Assembly: GCA_963715045.1 (NCBI GenBank)
Contig: CAVQRC010000037.1
Span: 1 to 58,042, forward strand
Length of the DNA: 58,042 nt
Source: CAVQRC01 sp963715045
GTDB taxonomy: Bacteria; Planctomycetota; Planctomycetia; Pirellulales; Lacipirellulaceae
Direction of reading: 5' to 3'
Shown: positions 17,365-25,604 of the stretch, one piece after another
Numbering within the stretch: the first letter of the stretch is position 1
Layout: each line of letters begins with the position of its first letter
Notes under the pieces: model-generated
The model's database searches: none
Told to the model about the DNA's origin: nothing
What the model saw: the letters and a program-made list of their open reading frames with translations, nothing else
Translations under genes and position numbers: made by a program

Positions 17365-18620
17365 GATTCCGCCTCCTCGTTGAGGCTGACTTCGACGACC
17401 ATCGGCCCCTGCCGCGGCACTTCGAGGACCCGCAGTCGATAGTCACCGCATTCGACGAGGTCACCCGTTTCGGGAAGCCGCTGCAACCGCTCCTGCAGCA
17501 AGCCGGCGAGCGTCACGCTGCGGGTTTCGGGCAGTTCGCCGCCGAGTGTCTTTTGCAGCCGATGCAGGCCGATCATTCCGGACGCCTTCCAACGACCGGG
17601 CCCCACATGCACGATCGAAATCCGATGCGACTTGCGGGTCTGGGGGTCGCGACGATCGAGAAACACGGCCTGCAGGACATCGTCGAAGGTGACGATTCCG
17701 ATCGTCTCGCCGTACTCATTGATCACGGCCGCTACCTCGCGATCGCCGCGACGCATCTGGTCGAGTGCTTCACCGGCCGGCACGCACCAGGGAATGTAAA
17801 TGAGCGGTTCTGCGAAGCGATGCAAATCATTTGCCGGCAGCGAAAACAAATCGCGGAGTGGCAGCACGGCCGAAACTTCTTCCGTATCGGGCTCGCTGAC
17901 TAGCAGATAGCCGCTGGGCGTCGTGCGGCCCTCCAGGTCTGCCACGTGCACCGGAGGCTGAAAGGACAGAAACTGAGTACGCGGTCGCATCAGCTCTTCA
18001 ATCCGCACCTCCGACAGAGCCACGATGTTCTGCAGCACATGATGTTCATGCTGCAGCAGGGTCCGGTTACTGCTCGATAGCGAAACGGCCCGCTCCAGGT
18101 CGTGCAACTCGAGGTACGGCTCGGGTTCAGTGTTGCCGAACACGAGACGGCGAGACACCAGATTGGCCGCCTGCAGCATCGGAATGACCGGATCAACAAG
18201 TCTCACCGCCACGGCAAGCGGTATGCCAACCAGCGTTGCGGCCAGTCGCGTCTGCAGGACGGCCAGATTCTTGGGTAGCATCTCACTGAACAGAATCAGC
18301 GTGACGACCGCGACACTGCTGAACATCGTGGCGGTACCAGCGGCATTTCTTCCTTCCAGCCTGACACTCACAATCGACACGAGTGTGAAGTAGGCGATAT
18401 TGATCAGCAGGTTCCAGAACAGGATCGCAGTGAGCAGCCGCTGGGGTCTCTGTAGCAACCGGTCGGCGGTTCGCCCGCCACGGGAACTCTTCCGCAGTAG
18501 ATCTCGATCACGGCGGCCGAGATAGAACAAGGCTGCCTCGCTGCACGAAAAGAACGCCGAGGCACCGACGAGGGCCAGCATCGCGACTAAGAACGGGCCG
18601 TACTCGAGTAGCAGGTCCAC
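17361..18620 (-). CDS. CNNM/CBS/CorC-HlyC transporter protein
   Basis: The product is 419 residues with the full architecture. It has a CNNM transmembrane domain (residues 1-190; FFSCSEAALFYLGRRDRDLL and SEMLPKNLAVLQTRL), a CBS pair (about 205-335; VAAVINEYGETIGIVTFDDV) and a C-terminal CorC/HlyC domain (about 345-415; GMIGLHRLQKTLGGELPE, LLQERLQRLPETGD). The predicted role is Mg2+/Co2+ export or sensing in the inner membrane. It is first in a two-gene operon with the shorter paralog, with a 4-bp overlap. The ABC-2 permease gene ends 36 bp upstream on the same strand, so the transcript may be three genes long. Confidence 0.92.
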   Translation of the reverse strand: MDLLLEYGPFLVAMLALVGASAFFSCSEAALFYLGRRDRDLLRKSSRGGRTADRLLQRPQRLLTAILFWNLLINIAYFTLVSIVSVRLEGRNAAGTATMFSSVAVVTLILFSEMLPKNLAVLQTRLAATLVGIPLAVAVRLVDPVIPMLQAANLVSRRLVFGNTEPEPYLELHDLERAVSLSSSNRTLLQHEHHVLQNIVALSEVRIEELMRPRTQFLSFQPPVHVADLEGRTTPSGYLLVSEPDTEEVSAVLPLRDLFSLPANDLHRFAEPLIYIPWCVPAGEALDQMRRGDREVAAVINEYGETIGIVTFDDVLQAVFLDRRDPQTRKSHRISIVHVGPGRWKASGMIGLHRLQKTLGGELPETRSVTLAGLLQERLQRLPETGDLVECGDYRLRVLEVPRQGPMVVEVSLNEEAES

Positions 18621-18656
18621 AGCTCAGGTCCGTTGGCAAAGGACGATCACCACGGG

Positions 18657-20551
18657 TCAGTCATCGCCGCCGGTGGTGCGTCCCGTGGCGACATCGAACT
18701 CAGAGACGGCGGGCACGAGCATCGCCGCCGTCGCGACGCCGTATACGAATCCGGTCGCCAGGAACATGGCCCCGTAGTTCTTCAACAGAAAGCTGGTAAT
18801 CACAAAGAACGTGCAGAACGGCGCGAGGAACGAGGCGATGAGAATGGCCCGCGAGGGATTTCTCCATCCCAGGGCGGCGAACAAGCCGACGCCTCCTCCG
18901 ATCATGAATCCGGCGAACGCCGGGAGTTGCAGCATAAAGGAGCCGCGAAAGGCGACCATCATCCGCATGCAGGTGGCAATTCCCAGCAGCAGGAACATCA
19001 GTGTTCCGAGGCTGACGCCGATCGCGACGCGCGAATTGGCGTAAGTCATTCCAGCATGGACGCCAAGGACAGCGACGAAGGCGTACACGACGCCCAACCC
19101 GGCGAGCAGGTAGACGAGGTTCAACGTGCCGATCAGCCCCGCATACCGCAGATACAGGCACAATGCCAACGGCAGTATGATCATTTCCTTTGCATTGAAC
19201 AGCACGCCACCCAGTTTGCCGTACACGAACTCCTTGGGCGTCAAATCGGTGACGAGCAACAAGTCGAGGGCTTTGCCATCCCGTTCGGTCGTCAGCGAAG
19301 TGACGGCCAGCGCGTTGACAAGCAGCAGACTGACAACGAGCAGCGGGACGATCGGCTGGGCGGCGAGCGGCACGAGTGATCGAGCATCGAGTTCACCGAA
19401 AGTTCCCTGGGCAATCGCCCAGATCGCCGCCAGCGACATGGCGAAGAGCCCCCAGTACCCGAGCCGGACCAGGACGACTTTCTTTCCGTAGGCCCACGTG
19501 CAGATTTCCCGCCACAGCACGGGGTTATCCCACACGCTGCGGGAAGTCCGCCCCGACGTTGTCTGGCCGCGTTCGAGCTCCAGGGGCTCTACCCCACCCG
19601 CGTCACCCGCTGACAAGGTCTCGGGAGATGTTGACGTGAACCGGCCGGTAAGGGCTTCATTCAATCCGCCGGTGGTTTCGGCCGCGCGGGTGGGAAGCAC
19701 GTCTCGTGACGGATTCCACACGCGTACCATCGCGATCGCCACGGCGTTGATCGCCGCCGCGAGGATCGCGGCCACGAGAGTGAACGCGATCCCGGGAGCG
19801 GCCAGCAGACGTGCCCCGCCGTCGGGGCCGATGCCGAACCAGGCCTCGATGCCGCCCCCGGCAGCAGCCACGGTCGGCTGCGTCGCGGCCAGGATCGCGC
19901 GCCAGGGACTGACCGCGACGGCAATCTGCTCGACCGCGACGCCAAACCACTCCCGCCCGAAGAGACCGGTCGCGACCACCTCTCCGACACCCAACCAGAG
20001 GACCAGAATCAACGCCGTCAACGCAAGCGCTTGAAATGTCTTCTCGCGCCACAGGGCGACCGCCGAGCCGACGCTCCCGGCCACCAGGCTGCTGGCGAAC
20101 GTAACCGCGAAAACCCGCAAGATCTGGCTGTAGGAAACTCCCCCCAGCATCGCCAGGAGCATGAACAGCGGGATCGCCGCGGCGATCATGACCAACACGT
20201 TGAGCATGCTGGCGAGCAACTTGCCCAGGACGAGTTCCGAATTGGACAGCCGCGTCAGGAGCAACAGGATCAGCGTCTTCTTGTCTTTCTCCTGGGCCAC
20301 GGCTGCGGCGGCCAGCAGTGCCGAGAGGAGGGTGGCGACGGCGAGCTGCAGGGCGCGAGAATCTGGAAGATCTTCGCGCCGAATCGCGCCCAGTCGCCGA
20401 CCGTCTGCACCTGTTGGCTTCCGGTCAAAATCAACCAGCCGGTAACGACGAGGCCAAACAGAGATGCCACGTAGAGAGAGCGGGCAACGTAAAGCCGCAT
20501 CCGACGAGGTAACGTCGTGGCTTCGCGATTGAAGACCGGTCCAATGAACAA
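18657..20551 (-). CDS. ABC-2 type transporter permease (frame break near the N-terminus)
   Basis: The product is a membrane protein of about 630 residues with two six-helix ABC-2 halves. LQLAVATLLSALLAAAAVA and KLLASMLNVLVMIAAAIPLF are in the first half; GLFAMSLAAIWAIA, LNLVYLLAGLGVVYAFVAVL and GKLGGVLFNAKEMIILPLAL in the second. The family-typical segment RDGKALDLLLVTDLTPKEFV is present. The natural N-terminus (FIGPVFNREATTLPRRMRLY) starts at TTG 20551, preceded by AGGA. One missing base near 20351, in a G/C run, separates it from the main frame. No ATPase lies next to it. The substrate is unknown. The longer reading from 20627 in the main frame is an artefact of the break. Confidence 0.82.
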
Positions 20552-20823
20552 TCCGCTGATGTCCTGTAACGCACTGAGACGATCCGGAGGGAAAATGACC
20601 GCCGGCGGAAACCAATATAGGGCTCACCGCGGGGAGCGTCGAGCAGCCGCTATAACCGCTTCGATCCTTCGAGAACGCGGCACTTCCCGCGTTCCAACTG
20701 GATTGGCGTGCCCCCGGGTGATCTTTCCCGAAGAGAGCATTAGAATGACGGCTCGCTATTGATCGTGCGTCGTGCGAACACGACAGATATCACGCAAGAC
20801 TATTGTCCGCAAAGGAAATCGCG
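20552..20823. other. Divergent regulatory region
   Basis: This 272-bp AT-richer stretch lies between the permease (minus) and the TPR protein (plus). It contains TAGAAT at 20741-20746, a -10-like hexamer also seen before three other genes (28249, 49422 and 50459). No matching -35 box was identified with confidence. Confidence 0.35.
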
Positions 20824-22287
20824 ATGTTTTTGCCAAACCAATTGCTCCCGCATTCGGATGGCGATCGATGTCGGTCAGCCAGTCTGATTCACTTCCTGCT
20901 TCGCGCCGCGGCGGTGAGTGCCGTCGCGACTGCCCTGGCGACTTCCGCCACGGCGCAGAGTGCCCCCGCAGCTCCTCCCTCCCTGACACCTGCCCAACTC
21001 GTGGGAGGTGCCGTCGCGGAATCCGAACTGGCCTCGGGATACGAAAACCTGCAAATGGCGATCGAGCTGTTTACCAGCGGCGACATCCTCGGCGCCCAGG
21101 ACGCCCTCGTGCGGGCCGCGAAAGAGCATTCGAATCTTCCCCCGGTCGAAATCATGATGGCCAGGCTGTATGGCGCGTCTGGCAATTCGGCCGCGGCCCG
21201 AGGTCAGATCGAGCTGGCGATCCGAAATAATGACGAGGACCCCGAGGCTTATCTGCTATTGGCGCGGCAGGCGCTCGTGGATGGCCGGCTCTCCGAAGCG
21301 GCCCTGCTCTATGACCAGGCCATCGAACTTACCGAGAAATACCAGGCGAATGAGACCCGCAAGAAGACGTTTCTGATTCAAGGCCATGGCGGGCGGGCGG
21401 CAGTTGCCGAACGCCGCGGCGACTATGCGGCGGCGTTGCCTCATCTGCAGCAACTGGTCGCCGTCGACGCGGAGAACGGGGCGTCGCATCAACGTCTGGG
21501 AACCGCGATTTTCGTCACTCAGGACACCCAGGACGGTCGACGCGAAGCGTACAACCACTTCACGGTCGCCCATGAAAAGAACAGCTCGCTTCCGCACGCG
21601 AATGTCGTGACGGCACTGCTGTTTCACCGTCAGGGCAATTCCGAGGAAGCGAAGAACTTCTTCAATCGGGCGGTCGAGAGCGACGGTAGCAATCTGCAAA
21701 CGCTGCTGGCCTACGGACGGTGGCTGCTGGAGATCGACGATGCCGCGGCCGCCAAGTCGGGTCCGCTGGCTGCCGCCCTGAAACTGGCTCCGGACTCGTT
21801 CGACGCGCTGGTATTGAGCGGTATTGCGGCCACGATGACCGGCGACAACGTGGGTGCCGAGGGGTACTTCATCGACGCCCTCCGCTTGTCACCGGCGAAC
21901 CAGAGCGTGCTTAACCAGCTCGCGCTGCTGCTGGGCAGCGAAGCGGACGAACAAAAGCGGAACCGTGGCCTGGCATATGCACAGATGGCCGGCAGTTTAT
22001 TCCCCAACAGTGCCGAGTCCCAGGTAACGCTCGGGTGGGTCCTCTACAAGCAGGGCCAGCTCAAGCCGGCCATCGAGGCCATGCAGAAGGCCCAGAGTCT
22101 GGGAATCTCGAATTGGAATGCAGACAGCATGTACTTTGTCGCCCAATTTCAGGCTGATCGGAATCAGACCGACAGTGCGCGACAGTTGCTGGAAGCCGCC
22201 TTTAAACAGCGAGGACTGTTCGTCCATCAGGACGCCGCCAAGAAGCTCCTGGACCGGGTATCTCTGAACACGCTGAAAATCGACTGA
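20824..22287 (+). CDS. Secreted TPR-repeat protein
   Basis: ATG 20824 follows a good ribosome site (AAAGGAAATCGCG) and gives a 487-residue protein. The N-terminal signal peptide (FLLRAAAVSAVATALATSAT, cleavage after AQ near residue 45) exports it. The rest is about ten TPR or TPR-like helix pairs (SGDILGAQDALVRAAKEHSN, GNSAAARGQIELAIRNNDED, GQLKPAIEAMQKAQSLG). It ends in a short basic tail. It probably acts as a periplasmic protein-protein interaction scaffold. It is monocistronic, with a strong hairpin just beyond the stop. Confidence 0.88.
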   Translation: MFLPNQLLPHSDGDRCRSASLIHFLLRAAAVSAVATALATSATAQSAPAAPPSLTPAQLVGGAVAESELASGYENLQMAIELFTSGDILGAQDALVRAAKEHSNLPPVEIMMARLYGASGNSAAARGQIELAIRNNDEDPEAYLLLARQALVDGRLSEAALLYDQAIELTEKYQANETRKKTFLIQGHGGRAAVAERRGDYAAALPHLQQLVAVDAENGASHQRLGTAIFVTQDTQDGRREAYNHFTVAHEKNSSLPHANVVTALLFHRQGNSEEAKNFFNRAVESDGSNLQTLLAYGRWLLEIDDAAAAKSGPLAAALKLAPDSFDALVLSGIAATMTGDNVGAEGYFIDALRLSPANQSVLNQLALLLGSEADEQKRNRGLAYAQMAGSLFPNSAESQVTLGWVLYKQGQLKPAIEAMQKAQSLGISNWNADSMYFVAQFQADRNQTDSARQLLEAAFKQRGLFVHQDAAKKLLDRVSLNTLKID

Positions 22288-22294
22288 GCTTATG

Positions 22295-22335
22295 AAAAAA
22301 GGTCATGGCAAACGATCCGTCGCTTGCCATGACCT
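22295..22335 (-). terminator. Rho-independent terminator for the convergent Cys-rich gene
   Basis: The perfect 12-bp stem AGGTCATGGCAA/TTGCCATGACCT (22300-22311 with 22324-22335) has a 12-nt loop. On the minus strand it is followed by six T (22295-22300). It can also stop plus-strand transcription of the TPR gene ending at 22287. Confidence 0.85.
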
Positions 22336-22572
22336 CTATCCTGAAGCAAAACACTGACGTGTTTCGCCCTCCCGTACCGGTTGTACGAGGGTTATCGGTT
22401 GGTTTGAATTGTGTTCTTGAGCCCGGCTGTCCGGATTGAGCAACTCCCTCCGCTCCGGTCCGCTGCTCAACGCGGCTCCCGAACTTCATAGCGGGACTGA
22501 AACTGCGGCCGGAGAGACGATCTGGTCCACACGCCTGGACTCGGGAACTGGTCAGCGCATCGAGTGGCATGC
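22336..22572. other. 3' region of the Cys-rich gene transcript
   Basis: This 237-bp stretch lies between the Cys-rich gene's stop and the terminator. No gene was seen. It may be a long 3' untranslated region, or the frame of the Cys-rich gene may extend through an undetected indel. Confidence 0.3.
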
Positions 22573-23283
22573 TCAGGGACGCAGCCGTTGCCCGAAATCG
22601 GGATCGTCGTCCGGAGCGATTTCTTCCAGGAGCGCCGGCAGGTTTCGCGGAACCGCGGCACGCCGGCCGACAACCGATTCGGCTGGCAGACTGACCTGCC
22701 CAACCTGTGATCGCGGCCAGGAGAAGAGTACCGGGGTCGGGGGAGCGGCCGAGAACGCGTCGACCGCATCGCACTTCGGTCCGCAGCAGCCCTTTACGGG
22801 CCCGGACGCATACAGCAGCCCGTAGAGGTGCGACGTTCCCGACGGTGTGGGTTGCTCGAACTGGCTGTCCGAGAAGAGCGTGGTGCCGCCACCTCCGCGG
22901 CAAACTCGACTTTGACAAGGGTGCGGATGGCGATGGAAGATGCCTCCTTTCCCATACCCCAGCCTGGGACAACTGTAGCATCGCGCCGTGCAGAGAAAGC
23001 TCGACCAGATGTTGCCGCAAAACGAATAGCCTGGCGATACATTCCAGCACGGTGCGCAGCAGATCGAAATCAATCCGTACGTGCCGGTGCAATACTGACG
23101 CGGCATCACATAACCCTTGTAAGGGCAAGTTTTGCCGTGGCAACCCGTGGCAAATGAACAGCCGAAATACCGATACCGGTCAACGCAGCAACCGCCGCCG
23201 TACGTCCAGCCGAATAACCGTGCGTGGGCCGACCCGGTTGTGGCCAGCAACATCGCCAGCAGCAGTACACAGCGAGGGAACAT
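22573..23283 (-). CDS. Cysteine-rich secreted protein of unknown function
   Basis: From ATG 23283 (MFPRCVLLLAMLLATTGSAH; an ATG at 23298 is also possible) a signal peptide is followed by a Gly/Cys/Tyr-rich domain with about 18 cysteines. Many are in pairs or close spacing (GGCCVDRYRYFGC, ATGCHGKTCPYKGY, SICCAPCWNV, KGCCGPKC). The C-terminal 60 residues are Pro/Ala-rich and acidic (LLEEIAPDDDPDFGQ). This pattern suggests a disulfide-stabilised extracellular or cell-wall protein, possibly related to the Cys-rich proteins of the planctomycetal cell surface; that link is an inference. No named domain is recognised. Confidence 0.7.
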   Translation of the reverse strand: MFPRCVLLLAMLLATTGSAHARLFGWTYGGGCCVDRYRYFGCSFATGCHGKTCPYKGYVMPRQYCTGTYGLISICCAPCWNVSPGYSFCGNIWSSFLCTARCYSCPRLGYGKGGIFHRHPHPCQSRVCRGGGGTTLFSDSQFEQPTPSGTSHLYGLLYASGPVKGCCGPKCDAVDAFSAAPPTPVLFSWPRSQVGQVSLPAESVVGRRAAVPRNLPALLEEIAPDDDPDFGQRLRP

Positions 23284-23314
23284 CAACACGGCACGCACTC
23301 CGAAGCGGGTTTGA

Positions 23315-23390
23315 GAGCCGATCCCAAAATGAGCTGCAGCTACCGAAATCCACGGCCGTGGGACACGTACGCTGAGGTTCTGGGATGGGT
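23315..23390 (+). repeat. Dispersed palindromic repeat, family A copy 1
   Basis: 76 bp beginning GAGCCGATCCCAAAATGAGC and ending TTCTGGGATGGGT. The two ends are inverted repeats (ATCCCA...TGGGAT) and the middle contains CACGGCCGTGGGACACGT. It lies just upstream of the Cys-rich gene. Confidence 0.8.
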
Positions 23391-23578
23391 ACGAAACGGA
23401 AATCCTCTCTGTTTATCGCCCTGTTCGATCGCCGCGGGCATCCGCGAGTTCGATTTTTCCCCTCCTCCCGGCAACGAACGGATGGCGCGATCCGCAAGAC
23501 TGGGGTAACAGGCATGGGAACCCGGTAAGCAATTCCGATCGTGGCGGTGGCAACGGTTTACATGCCGAGTTGGTCTTG
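23391..23578. other. Spacer between two family A repeats
   Basis: 188 bp with no gene seen. Flanking repeat copies in direct orientation make this a possible recombination or insertion site. Confidence 0.35.
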
Positions 23579-23653
23579 GAGCCGATCCCAAGACTGGCTT
23601 CCACCACCGAATTCCCCGGTGAGCACGTCCACTCAGGTTTTGGGATAGGTTCT
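23579..23653 (+). repeat. Dispersed palindromic repeat, family A copy 2
   Basis: 75 bp beginning GAGCCGATCCCAAGACTGGC and ending GGTTTTGGGATAGGTTC. It ends 3 bp before the ATG of the membrane-protein gene at 23657, so it occupies that gene's leader or promoter. Confidence 0.8.
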
Positions 23654-23656
23654 CAG

Positions 23657-24478
23657 ATGAATCTCGTTTCAACACTCATTGCCGGCACTGTCGCCCTCTG
23701 GCTGCTCCTGACAACGCTCCACTACCGCTGGATTACGACCCTCAGAGCACCGTGCGTCTGGACCATGGCCGCGATCACGGGAATCGTTCTGGAAGCTCTG
23801 GTGGAGACGTTCACGGCCGAACCGGCGGCGAAATGGCTGCAGGTGACCCGCTTCTCGGCAGCAGCACTCACGCTCTGCCCCACGATGGCGATCCTGGGAG
23901 CCAAACGGCCACAACATGCCGCCTGGCAATGGGTCGTGGTGGCACTGCTCGCCGTGCTTCTGCTGCAGCCACTGCAGTGGTGGCTGCTGTCAGGCGGAAG
24001 CCACTTCAATCTGTTCACGGCCTGGAAACTGCTGATCGTGGCCATCATCGGTTTGGGAATCTTCAATTACCTGCCCACTCGAAATGCGGTTCCCTCGTGC
24101 CTGGCGGCGGCCGGGCAGCTCCTCGCAGTCTGGCCCTGGCTGACAGACACCCCGGCCTGGAAACATGGGATTGCCGCGAGCGGGTGCTGCTTTGCCGCCG
24201 CCATCGTGCTCGCAGCGTGGGCGGCAAGGCGGGCAAGCCCGGGCCCGTTGCCGCGTACCGAGGTGCCGATCGAGATCCAGTGGCGCGAGTTTCGTGACGT
24301 CTGGGGCGCCTTCTGGGCGCTGCGGGTGCTGCAGCGCGTCAATCAGGTCGCGGCCAGTGAAGCATCGCCTGTGCGTCTCACCTGGCAGGGCTTTGTGGGA
24401 CCCGATCCCGCAGTCGCGATCGCTCCGCCCACCGTGGTGGTACGCACCTTCGAGGCCTTGCTGTCGCGATTCCTGTGA
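23657..24478 (+). CDS. Multi-pass membrane protein of unknown function
   Basis: The product is 273 residues with six or seven predicted transmembrane helices (for example LVSTLIAGTVALWLLLTTLH, WVVVALLAVLLLQPLQWWLL, LLIVAIIGLGIFNYL and IAASGCCFAAAIVLAAWAAR). A C-terminal soluble segment of about 70 residues follows (EIQWREFRDVWGAFWALRVL then QRVNQVAA). ATG 23657 is chosen because sequence before it is a dispersed repeat. The soluble tail resembles the cytosolic part of some planctomycetal membrane proteins, but no family name can be given. It is convergent with the amidohydrolase. Confidence 0.75.
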   Translation: MNLVSTLIAGTVALWLLLTTLHYRWITTLRAPCVWTMAAITGIVLEALVETFTAEPAAKWLQVTRFSAAALTLCPTMAILGAKRPQHAAWQWVVVALLAVLLLQPLQWWLLSGGSHFNLFTAWKLLIVAIIGLGIFNYLPTRNAVPSCLAAAGQLLAVWPWLTDTPAWKHGIAASGCCFAAAIVLAAWAARRASPGPLPRTEVPIEIQWREFRDVWGAFWALRVLQRVNQVAASEASPVRLTWQGFVGPDPAVAIAPPTVVVRTFEALLSRFL

Positions 24479-24561
24479 CGCTGCCTCGCCCTGTGATGCT
24501 GCCGCGTCGCTCTCGGGAACTCATGCTGGCTCCGTCACGCGAGCGTCGGGGATCGGATGGT

Positions 24562-25518
24562 TCAGCTTGGGAAGAATACTTTCTCCGCCGTGCCACGCAG
24601 AAGCCAGTCGCGATCTTCGTTGGTGAGAAAGTCCAGTTGCGACTGCACGAGTTGAATCGAATCTCGATAGGTATGGTCGCCCTGAACCTGGAACGGACAA
24701 TCCGAAGCCCACATCAACCGCGATGCCCCATACGCATCGCGGAGTTTTCGCACCATGTCGCCCAAGTCGGTATAGGGCGGCCGCTTCTTCCCGAGCGCGT
24801 AGAACGCCGAGATCTTGACAAATGTTCGCTCATGCCGTGCACAGCGGAACAGGGCGTCCAGGTCCGCCTGCCGGATGGTGCCGTCGATCCCGATTCGCGC
24901 CATGTGATCGATCACCACCGTGGTGTCCGGAAACCGCTCGCAGATTCGATCGATTTGCGGGAGCGCATTTGGATTGACGAGAAAGCACATCGCCTGTCCG
25001 GTTTCGCTTCCGACACGGAACATCGTGCGAATCGCGTCGCTTTCCAACCACGTTTCGTAGAATGCTGCGCTCGATTCGCGGGGATGCAGGCGAAAGCCGG
25101 TCACGCCCCTGTTCTGGAGCGACTTCATTCGGGCGGAAACGTCAGCCTGCGTGGCGTCGATCGCTGCGACGCCGACGAAGACGCCAGGATACGCAGCGAT
25201 GACATCGAGCATGTAGCTGTTGTCGAAGCCGTAATAGCTCATCTGAATCAGCACGATCCGCAACACGCCCTCGGGTCGGCAATGGTCAAACAACTGTCCG
25301 GGCAGAAACGTGGCTGGCCGCATCGACTGCCGATCGTAGCCAGCAGCAAGCGGATAGTGCTCCAGGTCATCGGTCCAGAGGTGCACGTGCGCATCGATCA
25401 GGCCTTTGACCTGTGGCTGGGCGGCACTCGCGATCGGTATGCCCAACGGCCACGCGTTCGCCATCAGGCCTGCCGCCAGCCAGTTCCCACTACGCTGCAT
25501 GAAGTCGCGACGGTCCAT
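24562..25518 (-). CDS. Tat-exported amidohydrolase (amidohydrolase_2 family)
   Basis: ATG 25518 gives MDRRDFMQRSGNWLAAG, a twin-arginine signal (RRDFMQ). The mature protein is a metal-dependent TIM-barrel hydrolase. The first strand carries the metal ligands DAHVHLW; later come GFRLHPRESS, VVIDHMARIG and LMWASDCPFQVQG with the C-terminal Asp ligand. Total length is 318 residues, normal for the family, which includes 2-pyrone-4,6-dicarboxylate lactonase and related lactone hydrolases. The substrate is unknown. Export by Tat implies a folded metalloenzyme in the periplasm. An upstream frame to 25710 lacks a signal peptide and is rejected as the start. Confidence 0.9.
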   Translation of the reverse strand: MDRRDFMQRSGNWLAAGLMANAWPLGIPIASAAQPQVKGLIDAHVHLWTDDLEHYPLAAGYDRQSMRPATFLPGQLFDHCRPEGVLRIVLIQMSYYGFDNSYMLDVIAAYPGVFVGVAAIDATQADVSARMKSLQNRGVTGFRLHPRESSAAFYETWLESDAIRTMFRVGSETGQAMCFLVNPNALPQIDRICERFPDTTVVIDHMARIGIDGTIRQADLDALFRCARHERTFVKISAFYALGKKRPPYTDLGDMVRKLRDAYGASRLMWASDCPFQVQGDHTYRDSIQLVQSQLDFLTNEDRDWLLRGTAEKVFFPS

Positions 25519-25604
25519 GAGAGACGGCTTTCTCGAATCGGGAGGGGCTGAAGTTGGGGGGTGCACGACTCCCCACCGCTGGGTCGTATCATAGCGAATC
25601 CACC

